The position numbers and the translations under genes are program-made. Shown here piece after piece: positions 1-6,466 of a stretch of DNA of 22,413 nt. Source of the stretch: Euzebyaceae bacterium (GTDB lineage Bacteria; Actinomycetota; Nitriliruptoria; Euzebyales; Egibacteraceae); NCBI GenBank assembly GCA_013698135.1, contig JACCVM010000208.1, positions 1 through 22,413 on the forward strand. Reading direction: 5' to 3'. The notes beneath the pieces were generated by a model. It was given only the letters and a program-made list of their open reading frames with translations. It was not told where the DNA came from and made no database searches. Numbering within the stretch: position 1 is the first letter of the stretch; each line of letters starts with the position of its first letter.

Positions 1-325
1 CACGGTCGCCGGCCAGGTGGCGCAGCCAGCCGGCGGCCATCTGCGAGCGACCGGCGTTGTGCACGCAGAGAAACAGCACGGTGAGGTTGTCGGTCACGCG
101 GAGTCCTTCGGATTTGGCAGACGCGCGGAGCCGCTCGCGGGCCCAGCGCTCGGCGAACAGCGGGACGAAGGCGGTCACTCGGGCGGTGGCGAGCTGGCGT
201 TGCAGCGAGTCGGCGAGGATGCCCTCAACGGTCTCCTCGTTGAACACGCCGGCGAACTCTTCGTGGAGGCGGACCGCCGCGTTGTGGACCAGGGTGCGCT
301 GCTCGAGGGTGAGGGTGTCAGTCAT
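1..325 (-). CDS. arsC: Arsenate reductase ArsC, low-molecular-weight phosphatase type (3' end outside window)
   Basis: Only the first 108 codons are inside the window; the gene continues past the left edge. Residues 1-75 form a mostly helical region like the three-helix N-terminal domain found in many actinobacterial ArsC proteins. It is followed by a beta strand and the phosphate-binding loop CVHNAGRSQ, the CX5R signature of low-molecular-weight tyrosine phosphatases and arsenate reductases. The family reduces As(V) to As(III) in the cytoplasm, in actinobacteria usually with mycothiol/mycoredoxin as reductant; that cofactor is inferred here. The ATG at 323-325 overlaps the TGA of the upstream channel gene as ATGA, so the start is set by translational coupling. 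It is the last visible gene of the three-gene minus-strand arsenic operon. Protein-tyrosine phosphatase activity is an alternative. Confidence 0.88.
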   Translation of the reverse strand, partial: MTDTLTLEQRTLVHNAAVRLHEEFAGVFNEETVEGILADSLQRQLATARVTAFVPLFAERWARERLRASAKSEGLRVTDNLTVLFLCVHNAGRSQMAAGWLRHLAGDR

Positions 326-1035
326 CGCGATGCTCCTGTCTCTGCGCGGTCATGGCGGGGGACGAGGATGTCGTCGGCCAGCTCGGGGGCAGGTGCGAAC
401 AGCCATCGGATCGTCAGCCACGCCGTAGCCGCACCGATAACCTGGGCGCCGATGAACCCGGGTACGGCGGGTGGGGCGATCCCGGTGTAGCTGTCGGTGA
501 GCAGCCGGGCGATGGTGACCGCGGGGTTGGCGAAGGATGCTGACGACGTGAAATAGATGGCTGCGGCGATCCACGACCCCACCGCGGCGGGCACGGCGGC
601 GGCGCGCCCTGAACGCACGACCCCGAAGATGACCAGCAGCAGTCCGTAGGTGGCGATCATCTCGCTGGCGATCAGCGCCGTTCCGGTGCGGTCGGTGGTG
701 GCGATCGCGACCGGTGGCAGCGCGAACAGCGCGTTGGCCAGCACCACGCCGGTCACGGCACCACCGACCTGCGCTGCGACGTAGCCGGCGGCGAGGCGGC
801 GGGCGAGGCCGCCGAACATGCTGTCGACGATGCTGACGGCCGGGTTGAAGTGCGCCCCCGACACCGAGCCGAACGTCACGATCAGCGTCGCGAGTGCCGC
901 ACCGACGACCGTGGCGTGCTGGAACAGCTGAGCGGAAGCGGGACCATCGGCCGAGGCGCTGACGCCCGAGCCGACGATCGCGAGCAGCAGCAGCGCCGTG
1001 CCGATGAACTCCGCGGCGAGCCGGCGAGCCGTCAT
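322..1035 (-). CDS. aqpS: MIP-family channel (aquaglyceroporin), likely arsenite conduit
   Basis: This 237-residue protein has about six hydrophobic segments and both hallmark half-helix motifs of the major intrinsic protein family: HFNPAVS near residue 62 and FANPAVT near residue 170. It would sit in the cytoplasmic membrane. It lies between the ArsR-ArsC fusion and arsC, overlapping each neighbour by an ATGA. This matches ars operons such as that of Sinorhizobium meliloti, where the aquaglyceroporin AqpS lets arsenite made by ArsC leave the cell down its gradient. Membership of the family is visible in the sequence; the arsenite substrate is inferred from context. Glycerol or water facilitation would be the default alternative. 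No ArsB or ACR3 pump is seen on this side of the window edge. Confidence 0.9.
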   Translation of the reverse strand: MTARRLAAEFIGTALLLLAIVGSGVSASADGPASAQLFQHATVVGAALATLIVTFGSVSGAHFNPAVSIVDSMFGGLARRLAAGYVAAQVGGAVTGVVLANALFALPPVAIATTDRTGTALIASEMIATYGLLLVIFGVVRSGRAAAVPAAVGSWIAAAIYFTSSASFANPAVTIARLLTDSYTGIAPPAVPGFIGAQVIGAATAWLTIRWLFAPAPELADDILVPRHDRAETGASR

Positions 1036-1697
1036 GCTTGCACCGCCGTGATGAGCCGCTCCATGCGGGCAGCGATCTCGTCGAACGCCGTGTCGAAGGC
1101 GACACGGTCCCCGCCGAGCGGGTCGTCGACCGACCAGTGCAGTCGCGGGGCGTCGAAGGGCAGGCTCGCTTCGGTGGCCCGATCACACACCGAAACCACG
1201 AGGTCGGGCGCGGTGTCGATGGCGCCGTAGCCGCGCGGCTCGGCTCCGGACAGGTCGAGCCCGTTGGCCTGTGCGACCTCGATGGCCGTCGGGTCGACGG
1301 TGTCCGCGGGTTGGGAGCCGGCGCTTCCGGCCGCCCGCCCGGTGCGGGCTCGCCACAAGGCTTCGGCGAGCTGTGAGCGCGCGGCGTTGTGGGTGCAGAC
1401 GAACAAGATCAAGCCGGGTGCTGGGGCGGCCGGTGCCACGAACGGCTGCGCGGCCGCCGTCAGGCTGACGTAGCGGCGCCTGGCGTCCCCCTGCGACGGG
1501 CTCCGCGCGACGAGGTCTGCCCGCTCGAGGGTGTCGAGGTGGAAGGTGAGCAGGTTGGACGGGGCGTCGACCAGGCGGCGCAACTCCGTTGGCGTCCGGT
1601 CGGATAGCGCGAGGGCGTCCACGATGGCCAGTCGCGTCTCGTCGGCGAGCGCGCGGTGGACCCTCAGCCGCGACGGGACGCCTTGTTCATTCCGCAT
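1032..1697 (-). CDS. ArsR-ArsC fusion: HTH regulator with C-terminal LMW phosphatase/arsenate reductase domain
   Basis: The protein has 221 residues from the ATG at 1695-1697. Residues about 5-80 are an ArsR-type winged helix (ALADETRLAIVDAL, then a recognition-helix region around SNLLTFHLDTLERADLV). Residues about 95-221 are a low-molecular-weight phosphatase/ArsC domain with the CX5R loop CTHNAARSQ and a late VDDP segment. The HTH half has no cysteine, so the classical As(III)-binding cysteines of ArsR are absent; the only two cysteines are in the phosphatase half (CTHNAARS and VSVCDRA). A GTG at 1742 is an alternative start, but the sequence before the ATG at 1697 fits a leaderless promoter, so the shorter form is preferred. 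It is the first gene of the arsenic operon and overlaps the channel gene by ATGA. Autorepression through the inverted repeat at 1696-1717 is inferred. Confidence 0.88.
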   Translation of the reverse strand: MRNEQGVPSRLRVHRALADETRLAIVDALALSDRTPTELRRLVDAPSNLLTFHLDTLERADLVARSPSQGDARRRYVSLTAAAQPFVAPAAPAPGLILFVCTHNAARSQLAEALWRARTGRAAGSAGSQPADTVDPTAIEVAQANGLDLSGAEPRGYGAIDTAPDLVVSVCDRATEASLPFDAPRLHWSVDDPLGGDRVAFDTAFDEIAARMERLITAVQA

Positions 1698-1717
1698 TGA
1701 GTCAATACTGACTGAAT
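1696..1717 (-). promoter_or_regulatory. Probable ArsR operator: imperfect inverted repeat over the leaderless ars start
   Basis: Reading the minus strand, ATTCAGTCA is followed by a 4-base spacer (GTAT) and then TGACTCAAT. The arms match at 8 of 9 positions. The repeat covers the predicted -10 box and reaches the ATG of the ArsR-ArsC gene, where a bound dimer would block transcription. The size and symmetry fit ArsR/SmtB-family operators. Binding is inferred. Confidence 0.6.
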
Positions 1718-1733
1718 AAGACGGGGAGCGCAA
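1705..1733 (-). promoter_or_regulatory. Predicted leaderless promoter of the arsenic operon
   Basis: On the minus strand TTGCGC (1728-1733) is separated by 17 bases from CAGTAT (1705-1710), and the ATG begins 7 bases further on. No Shine-Dalgarno lies upstream of that ATG. The -35 and -10 matches are only moderate, but the spacing is exactly that of actinobacterial leaderless genes. Confidence 0.45.
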
Positions 1734-1752
1734 GTCGCCCACGGCAGACCGG

Positions 1753-1995
1753 TCAGGGCATCTGCTGGGCGATCTCTCGACAGGTGGGGCACACCGGATA
1801 TCGTTTGGGGTCGCGCGACGGCACCCACACCTTGCCGCACAGCGCCTCGACGGGCGTGCCGTTGACCATCGCCTCGGTGACGATCACTGACGCACCCTTG
1901 CCATCCTTGGCGCGAACGATGTGGCTGAACCGTTCATGGTCGCCGTCCGTCGTTGGGATGACGTCGGGTCGGGTCAGGGTGTCTTGATCGCTCAC
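1753..1995 (-). CDS. DUF3039 domain-containing protein
   Basis: This 80-residue hydrophilic protein matches my memory of the DUF3039 family, common and nearly restricted to actinobacteria. The pattern is a central HIVRAKDG stretch, then ALCGKVWVPSRDPKRYPVCPTC near the C-terminus. Three cysteines (LCGK and CPTC) with nearby histidine suggest a small zinc site, but the function is unknown. The start is GTG at 1993-1995, preceded by GAGGTGAT at a workable distance. It lies upstream of and co-directional with the arsenic operon, with the ars promoter in the short gap between, so read-through is possible. A functional link to arsenic is not supported by the sequence. Confidence 0.82.
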   Translation of the reverse strand: MSDQDTLTRPDVIPTTDGDHERFSHIVRAKDGKGASVIVTEAMVNGTPVEALCGKVWVPSRDPKRYPVCPTCREIAQQMP

Positions 1996-2114
1996 TCGTC
2001 CATCACCTCGTCAAAGGAACGTGACGCTCCGCCGCCACCGTAGAGCGGCCGCGCCCGCCATTGGCTGGCACCTCCTGCCCGGCTGGCCGGGTTACCGAGG
2101 CGTGCGCCGCGGCT

Positions 2115-2120
2115 TACCGT
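2115..2120 (+). promoter_or_regulatory. -10 box (TACCGT) for leaderless DUF4173-type gene
   Basis: TACCGT ends 6 bases before the ATG at 2127 and there is no Shine-Dalgarno between them. This is the typical actinobacterial leaderless layout and it supports the ATG at 2127 over an in-frame start at 2061. Confidence 0.5.
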
Positions 2121-2126
2121 GCGCTC

Positions 2127-3665
2127 ATGACGACGATCTCCGAGGGTGCACCGACGGCGGTCGAGATTCGGCGACCGCATGAGGTCCTGTGGGTTGCGGG
2201 TGGCTTGGGCGTGCTGTTTCAGCTGCTGTTCTGGGGCGTATTGCCCGGCTTGGCGGTTGCGGTGTTCGTGATGGCGGTGCTGGCGGCGGTCGTCGTCGTG
2301 GCTCGCCGTCAAGGTGCCGTCGCCTCGGTGCAGACCATCGCCGTAATGGCGGTGGCCGCGACGTTCGCGATCGCCGTGGCCGTACGTGCCGAGCCGGTGA
2401 CCACCGTCATGAACCTGCTCGTGGTGCTGGGGGCGCTGGCGGTCCTGGTCCACGCCTACCCGACCGACCACTGGATCCGCTACGGCCTGCGTGACTGGCT
2501 GCTGGCCGCCCTGCGACTTGCCGGCCACCAGCTCACCGGTGCGCCGGGCCTGGTCGGCGCCGCCAGGCGGGCGTCTGCCGTCGAGCCGGCGGCCTCGGGG
2601 CTTCGCCGCGCGCTGCCTGTCCTGCGCGGCGTCGCCCTGCTGGTGCCGGTCCTGGCAGTCTTCGGCGTCCTGCTTGCGTCGGCCGACGTCATCTTCGCCG
2701 AGCGGCTCGTGGCCCTCGGCGATCTTGTTCGGCTACCTCGCCTTGACCAAGCGGTCGGACGGTCCTTCCTGGCGCTGACGGTGGCCTACATCGTGGCGGG
2801 TGCCTTCTGGCACCAGCTGCAACGCCGGCAGCAGCGGGTGCTAGCCGACCAAGCCATTCCTCGGGTCCTCGGGTTCGCGGAGGCCGCAATCGTGCTCGTG
2901 GGCGTCGACCTGCTGTTCGCCGCCTTCGTCGCCGTCCAGGCCCGGTACTTCTTCGGCGGTCAGGCAGCGGTCCTGGCCGATGGCATGACCTACGCCGTGT
3001 ACGCACGGCGTGGCTTCGCCGAGCTCGTCGTCGTGGCCATGGCCAGCCTGTGCCTGCACCTTGCCCTGGCCGGTCTCACGCGGCGCGAAACCTCGGCCAA
3101 GCGCGTCGCCTTCACCGTGCTGACCACCGTGCTCACCGGCTTGGTGCTGGTGATCCTCACCTCGTCGTTCGGGCGCTTGTTGCTGTACGAGCAGGCGTTC
3201 GGCTTCACCAGGTCGCGGGCTGTTGCCCACGTGTTCATGGTGTGGCTGGCGCTCCTGCTGGTCGCGCTGCTGGTGCTGGAGCTGCGCGACCGCGTGCGCT
3301 GGTTCCTGCTGGCGTCCCTCGTCACCGCCGTGGGCTTCGCCGCGACGCTGAACATGGTGGGCGTCGACGCGCTGATCGTTCGGCAGAACCTCGCCCGAGC
3401 CCAGGCGGGCGCCGAGCTCGACGTGACCTACCTGGCCGGGCTGTCGCCCGACGCCGTGCCGGCGTTGACCCAGGCGCTGCCCACCATGGACGCGGGTATG
3501 GCCGCCGATGTGCGCGCCGCACTCGCCTGCGCGGCCGCCGAGACCCGGGACGCTGATTGGCGGTCACTGCGACTCGCCGATGTCCGTGCCCGACGGGCGC
3601 TGGCCGGGATGACCAACGACGCAGCGGTGGGGGAGCAGCAGGGCTGCCCGTACTTCCAGCGCTAG
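2127..3665 (+). CDS. DUF4173/DUF4153-type polytopic membrane protein
   Basis: The protein has 512 residues and roughly ten to twelve hydrophobic segments. The stretch LLLYEQAFGFTRSRAVAHVF followed by a MVWLALLLVALL helix near residues 350-385 is the conserved core I associate with DUF4173, whose function is unknown. The last 100 residues are soluble and rich in alanine and acidic residues, with four cysteines or fewer; the C-terminus GCPYFQR is unusual. The start at 2127 is chosen because a -10 box lies 6 bases upstream and residues 1-22 of a longer reading (from 2061) look non-coding. It is transcribed divergently from DUF3039 and ends 7 bp before the convergent oxidoreductase gene. Confidence 0.75.
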   Translation: MTTISEGAPTAVEIRRPHEVLWVAGGLGVLFQLLFWGVLPGLAVAVFVMAVLAAVVVVARRQGAVASVQTIAVMAVAATFAIAVAVRAEPVTTVMNLLVVLGALAVLVHAYPTDHWIRYGLRDWLLAALRLAGHQLTGAPGLVGAARRASAVEPAASGLRRALPVLRGVALLVPVLAVFGVLLASADVIFAERLVALGDLVRLPRLDQAVGRSFLALTVAYIVAGAFWHQLQRRQQRVLADQAIPRVLGFAEAAIVLVGVDLLFAAFVAVQARYFFGGQAAVLADGMTYAVYARRGFAELVVVAMASLCLHLALAGLTRRETSAKRVAFTVLTTVLTGLVLVILTSSFGRLLLYEQAFGFTRSRAVAHVFMVWLALLLVALLVLELRDRVRWFLLASLVTAVGFAATLNMVGVDALIVRQNLARAQAGAELDVTYLAGLSPDAVPALTQALPTMDAGMAADVRAALACAAAETRDADWRSLRLADVRARRALAGMTNDAAVGEQQGCPYFQR

Positions 3666-3672
3666 GCCGCGG

Positions 3673-4587
3673 TCAGGCCAGCTCCGCGCGCAGCTCGGGC
3701 AACAGCTGCTCGGCGATGTCGCGGACTATGCCCGGCGCCGCGACGCCATGTCCCAGCGCCGCTTCGGCGGGGTGGTCGGGATGGATCAGGACGATGTCGG
3801 TCACCCCGATCTCGCGGTAGCGCAGCACGGCGTCGCGAAAGGCCTCGACCGTGGCCAGCGCCGGCCAGTCGTTCGAGCCGATCAGGACCGAACGCCGGAT
3901 CGACTGCGGCTCGCGCCCGATTTCCTCGGCGTAGCGGTCCAGCAGCCGGTTGCGCTCGGCAGCGGTGCGCAGCACCTCCTGGGGTGGCAGGTCGCGGGTG
4001 GTCACCGAGTTCCAGACGTCGGCGTAGCTCGCGGCGATCCGCAAGGTCCTCGGTCCGTGGGCCGCGATCGTCAGCGGCGGGCGGGGGCGTTGCACGGGAC
4101 CCGGCGCCACGCTGATGTGCTCACCGCCGTAGTGGGTCCCCGCGAAGCTCCGCCCGCCGCGCAGGACCGTGTCGACCAGCGCGACAGTCTCTTCGAAGCG
4201 CTCGACGCGCTCGCCCGTTGACCACGCTGGGATCCCGAGCAGCTGGTGATCGAGCGCGGCACCCCCCGCACCGATGCCCAGCTCCAGGCGGCCGCCCGAC
4301 AGCTGGTCCAGGGTCATGGCTTGGTTGGCGAGCACCACCGGGTGGCGGAAGATCGGCGCGGCGACCATCGTCCCCAGACGGATCCGGGAGGTGAAGGTCG
4401 CAGCCGCGGCCAGTGCCGTCAGCCCGTCGAACAGCGGGTCGGTCAGCTGTTGCGTGCGGTGCACCAGGTGGTCCCAGACATAGACGCCGTCGTAGCCCAG
4501 CGCCTCGGTCTCCAGCACCCGAGCTCGCCAGTCCGGCCACGCGAGGTTTTGCACCACGACCACGCCGACCCGCAAGGACCCGTCCAT
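3673..4587 (-). CDS. LLM-class (luciferase-fold) flavin/F420-dependent oxidoreductase
   Basis: The protein has 304 residues with the bacterial-luciferase TIM-barrel pattern: VGVVVVQNLAW at the N-terminus, GYDGVYVWDHL near residue 35, then RIRLGTMVAAPIFRHPVVLA, and the LSGGRLELGIGAG turn around residue 110. In actinobacteria this subfamily usually uses coenzyme F420 rather than FMN; the cofactor is inferred. The substrate cannot be read from the sequence. The ATG at 4585-4587 is preferred over an upstream extension because a TACGGT -10 box lies exactly 7 bases before it and the barrel begins immediately after. The gene is divergent from the MFS exporter (70 bp between starts) and convergent with the DUF4173-type gene. 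Confidence 0.88.
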   Translation of the reverse strand: MDGSLRVGVVVVQNLAWPDWRARVLETEALGYDGVYVWDHLVHRTQQLTDPLFDGLTALAAAATFTSRIRLGTMVAAPIFRHPVVLANQAMTLDQLSGGRLELGIGAGGAALDHQLLGIPAWSTGERVERFEETVALVDTVLRGGRSFAGTHYGGEHISVAPGPVQRPRPPLTIAAHGPRTLRIAASYADVWNSVTTRDLPPQEVLRTAAERNRLLDRYAEEIGREPQSIRRSVLIGSNDWPALATVEAFRDAVLRYREIGVTDIVLIHPDHPAEAALGHGVAAPGIVRDIAEQLLPELRAELA

Positions 4588-4594
4588 CGCCACC

Positions 4595-4600
4595 ACCGTA
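4595..4600 (-). promoter_or_regulatory. -10 box (TACGGT) for leaderless oxidoreductase gene
   Basis: On the minus strand TACGGT is followed by 7 bases and then the ATG of the oxidoreductase. No ribosome binding site is present in the gap, consistent with a leaderless transcript. Confidence 0.5.
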
Positions 4601-4657
4601 GCCGGGGGCAGGGGCCATACTGGCTTCCCCGGCCCGAACCCCGACCCGAGAAGATCC

Positions 4658-6358
4658 ATGGCTCGTCCTGCCACGACCCCTCTGCGGTACCCGCAGTTCC
4701 GCAACCTGTGGGCCGCCTCGATCGTTTCCAACCTCGGCACCCTGCTGCAGACCGTCGCCGCGACCTGGTTGATGCTGCAGCTGACGGGCTCGGCGTTGTG
4801 GGTGGGCTTGATGGTGGCGGCGCCCACGCTGCCGCTGCTCGTAGTGGCGATGCCCGCCGGCGCGATGGCCGATCTGGTTGAACGCCGGCGCGTCGTGCTG
4901 GTCTGCCACGCGGCGATGGCGGTGATCGCGGCCCTCATCGCCGCGCTGCATCTGGGCGGTCTGCTGACGCCCGGCGTGTTGCTGGCGCTGGGGCTGGCCC
5001 TTGGGACGGCGATGTCGATCAACCTGCCGGCGTGGCAGGCGATGGTCCCGGACCTCGTCCCCAACGGTCACGTGGCCAGCGCGGTGGCGCTGAACTCCGC
5101 GTCGTTCAACGTCGCCAGGGCTGTCGGCCCGGCGCTTGGGGGCCTGATGGTCGCCACCGTGGGTCCCGGGCCCGCCTTCCTGGCCAACGCCGCCTCGTAC
5201 CTGTTCGTGGTCGCGGTGTTGGGGCGGGTTCCCAGGCGTCAGATGGCGGGCGACACCGAGTCGATGTCCACCGCGATCGCCCTGGGGTTGCGCTACGCCC
5301 GCTTCACGCCTTCCTACCGCTGGCTGCTGCTGGTCGCGGCGTGCTTCGGGGTGACCTCGGCGGTGGTGCAGGCCGCGCTGCCCAACTACACCTCCGACGT
5401 GCTGGGAGCTGGCGCTGGGGCGTACGGCATCCTGCTCGGCGCGATGGGAGCCGGAGCGCTCGTCGGCGCCTTCAGCCGCCCGGCCGCGGCGGCGCGCCTG
5501 GGGCGTTGGATGGTGCCCGCTTCCATCTGCGCGTTCGGGCTCGCCGGCGTGGCGCTGGGTCTGTTCCAGACCGTGCCCGCAGCCGTCACGGTGCTGCTGA
5601 TCGCGGGCGTGCTGTGGGTGTGGATCCTGTCGACGCTGAACGCCACCACGCAGCTGCTGTCACCGCAGTGGGTGCGCGGCAGGATCATGAGCCTGTACAC
5701 CCTGTCGTTCCTGGGTTTCCTGCCGCTCGGCTCCGTGCTCGCCGGGGTGGTGGCCGACATCACCGGCCCGGCGGTCGCGCTGGTGGCGCTGTCGTCGCTC
5801 ACGATCCTGCTGGGAGCGGCGGTCTCCCGCTTCCCCCTGCCGGTCCTGGAGCAGGTGGTCACCCCCACGCTGCCGCAGGACTACCAGCGACCGCCGCACG
5901 TCACCGGTGTGGAGGGCGGCCCCGTGATGATCTTGACGACCTGGGTGATCGACGACCACGCGCTGGCCGACTTCCTGGCGGCGATGGACGACTTACGGCG
6001 GGTACGGCTGCGCACCGGCGCCTACCGCTGGCGGCTGTACCGCAACGCCGGCGAGCCCCACAGAATGACCGAGATGTTCCTGCTGCACTCCTGGGAGGCC
6101 CACCTGCGCCAGCACGAGCGTATGGACGTCCCCGGCGCCAACATCGTCGAGCACGCCCGCAGCTTCGACGTCGAGAGTGGGCCGGTCACCCGGCACCTGG
6201 CGGCCATCGACGTGACCCATCCCGAACAGCGGCCCGACTGGGACGCGCTGGTGGCCATCCACGACGAGATGCACCGCGCCGACGGGGCGCTGCCCCTGCC
6301 CAACCACGACACCGCCCACCAAGACGCCGCGCCAGAAGACGCCGCCCGGACGCATTAG
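4658..6358 (+). CDS. MFS transporter, MFS_3 (EntS-like) family, with C-terminal cytoplasmic domain
   Basis: The protein has 566 residues. Residues 1-400 contain about twelve transmembrane helices. They open with PLRYPQFRNLWAASIVSNLG, the typical start of the MFS_3 family (PF05977, related to the enterobactin exporter EntS), and carry the loop 2-3 motif PAGAMADLVERRR near residue 70. Residues about 425-540 are a soluble appendix with a ferredoxin-like, antibiotic-monooxygenase-type look (TTWVIDDHALADFLAAMDDL, YRWRLYRNAGEP, MTEMFLLHSWEAHLRQHERM), a known extension in this family. It probably exports a small hydrophobic compound or siderophore, but the substrate is unknown. The ATG at 4658 has a weak purine-rich site (GAGAAG) just upstream. 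The last residues are low-complexity and acidic. Confidence 0.87.
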   Translation: MARPATTPLRYPQFRNLWAASIVSNLGTLLQTVAATWLMLQLTGSALWVGLMVAAPTLPLLVVAMPAGAMADLVERRRVVLVCHAAMAVIAALIAALHLGGLLTPGVLLALGLALGTAMSINLPAWQAMVPDLVPNGHVASAVALNSASFNVARAVGPALGGLMVATVGPGPAFLANAASYLFVVAVLGRVPRRQMAGDTESMSTAIALGLRYARFTPSYRWLLLVAACFGVTSAVVQAALPNYTSDVLGAGAGAYGILLGAMGAGALVGAFSRPAAAARLGRWMVPASICAFGLAGVALGLFQTVPAAVTVLLIAGVLWVWILSTLNATTQLLSPQWVRGRIMSLYTLSFLGFLPLGSVLAGVVADITGPAVALVALSSLTILLGAAVSRFPLPVLEQVVTPTLPQDYQRPPHVTGVEGGPVMILTTWVIDDHALADFLAAMDDLRRVRLRTGAYRWRLYRNAGEPHRMTEMFLLHSWEAHLRQHERMDVPGANIVEHARSFDVESGPVTRHLAAIDVTHPEQRPDWDALVAIHDEMHRADGALPLPNHDTAHQDAAPEDAARTH

Positions 6359-6432
6359 CGCCGGCAGCCGTCCACCTCGCGCAACTCCGACAGGTACGGA
6401 TCGTCGTCGCGGTACATCCGTGGATGCGCCAT
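6355..6432 (-). pseudogene. 25-codon ORF resembling the N-terminus of an MmcQ/YjbR-family protein (remnant)
   Basis: A complete ATG-to-TAA reading of 25 codons begins MAHPRMYRDDDPYLSELREV and ends in DGCRR. The first 20 residues closely resemble the usual beginning of actinobacterial MmcQ/YjbR-like proteins as I remember them; those are normally about 120 residues long. After residue 20 the similarity stops and a TAA follows, overlapping the TAG of the MFS gene on the other strand. The likeliest reading is a gene truncated by deletion or rearrangement, with only the 5' end kept. A functional micropeptide is possible but unsupported. Nothing else is seen in the short gap around it. Confidence 0.45.
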
Positions 6433-6466
6433 CGTCTTGCGCCTTGGAGTCCACGCCCAGTGCCGC

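Noticed and set aside
4588..5064. Upstream extension of the oxidoreductase frame
   Set aside because: It overlaps the MFS gene antisense. The TIM-barrel starts just after the ATG at 4587, which has a TACGGT box 7 bases upstream.
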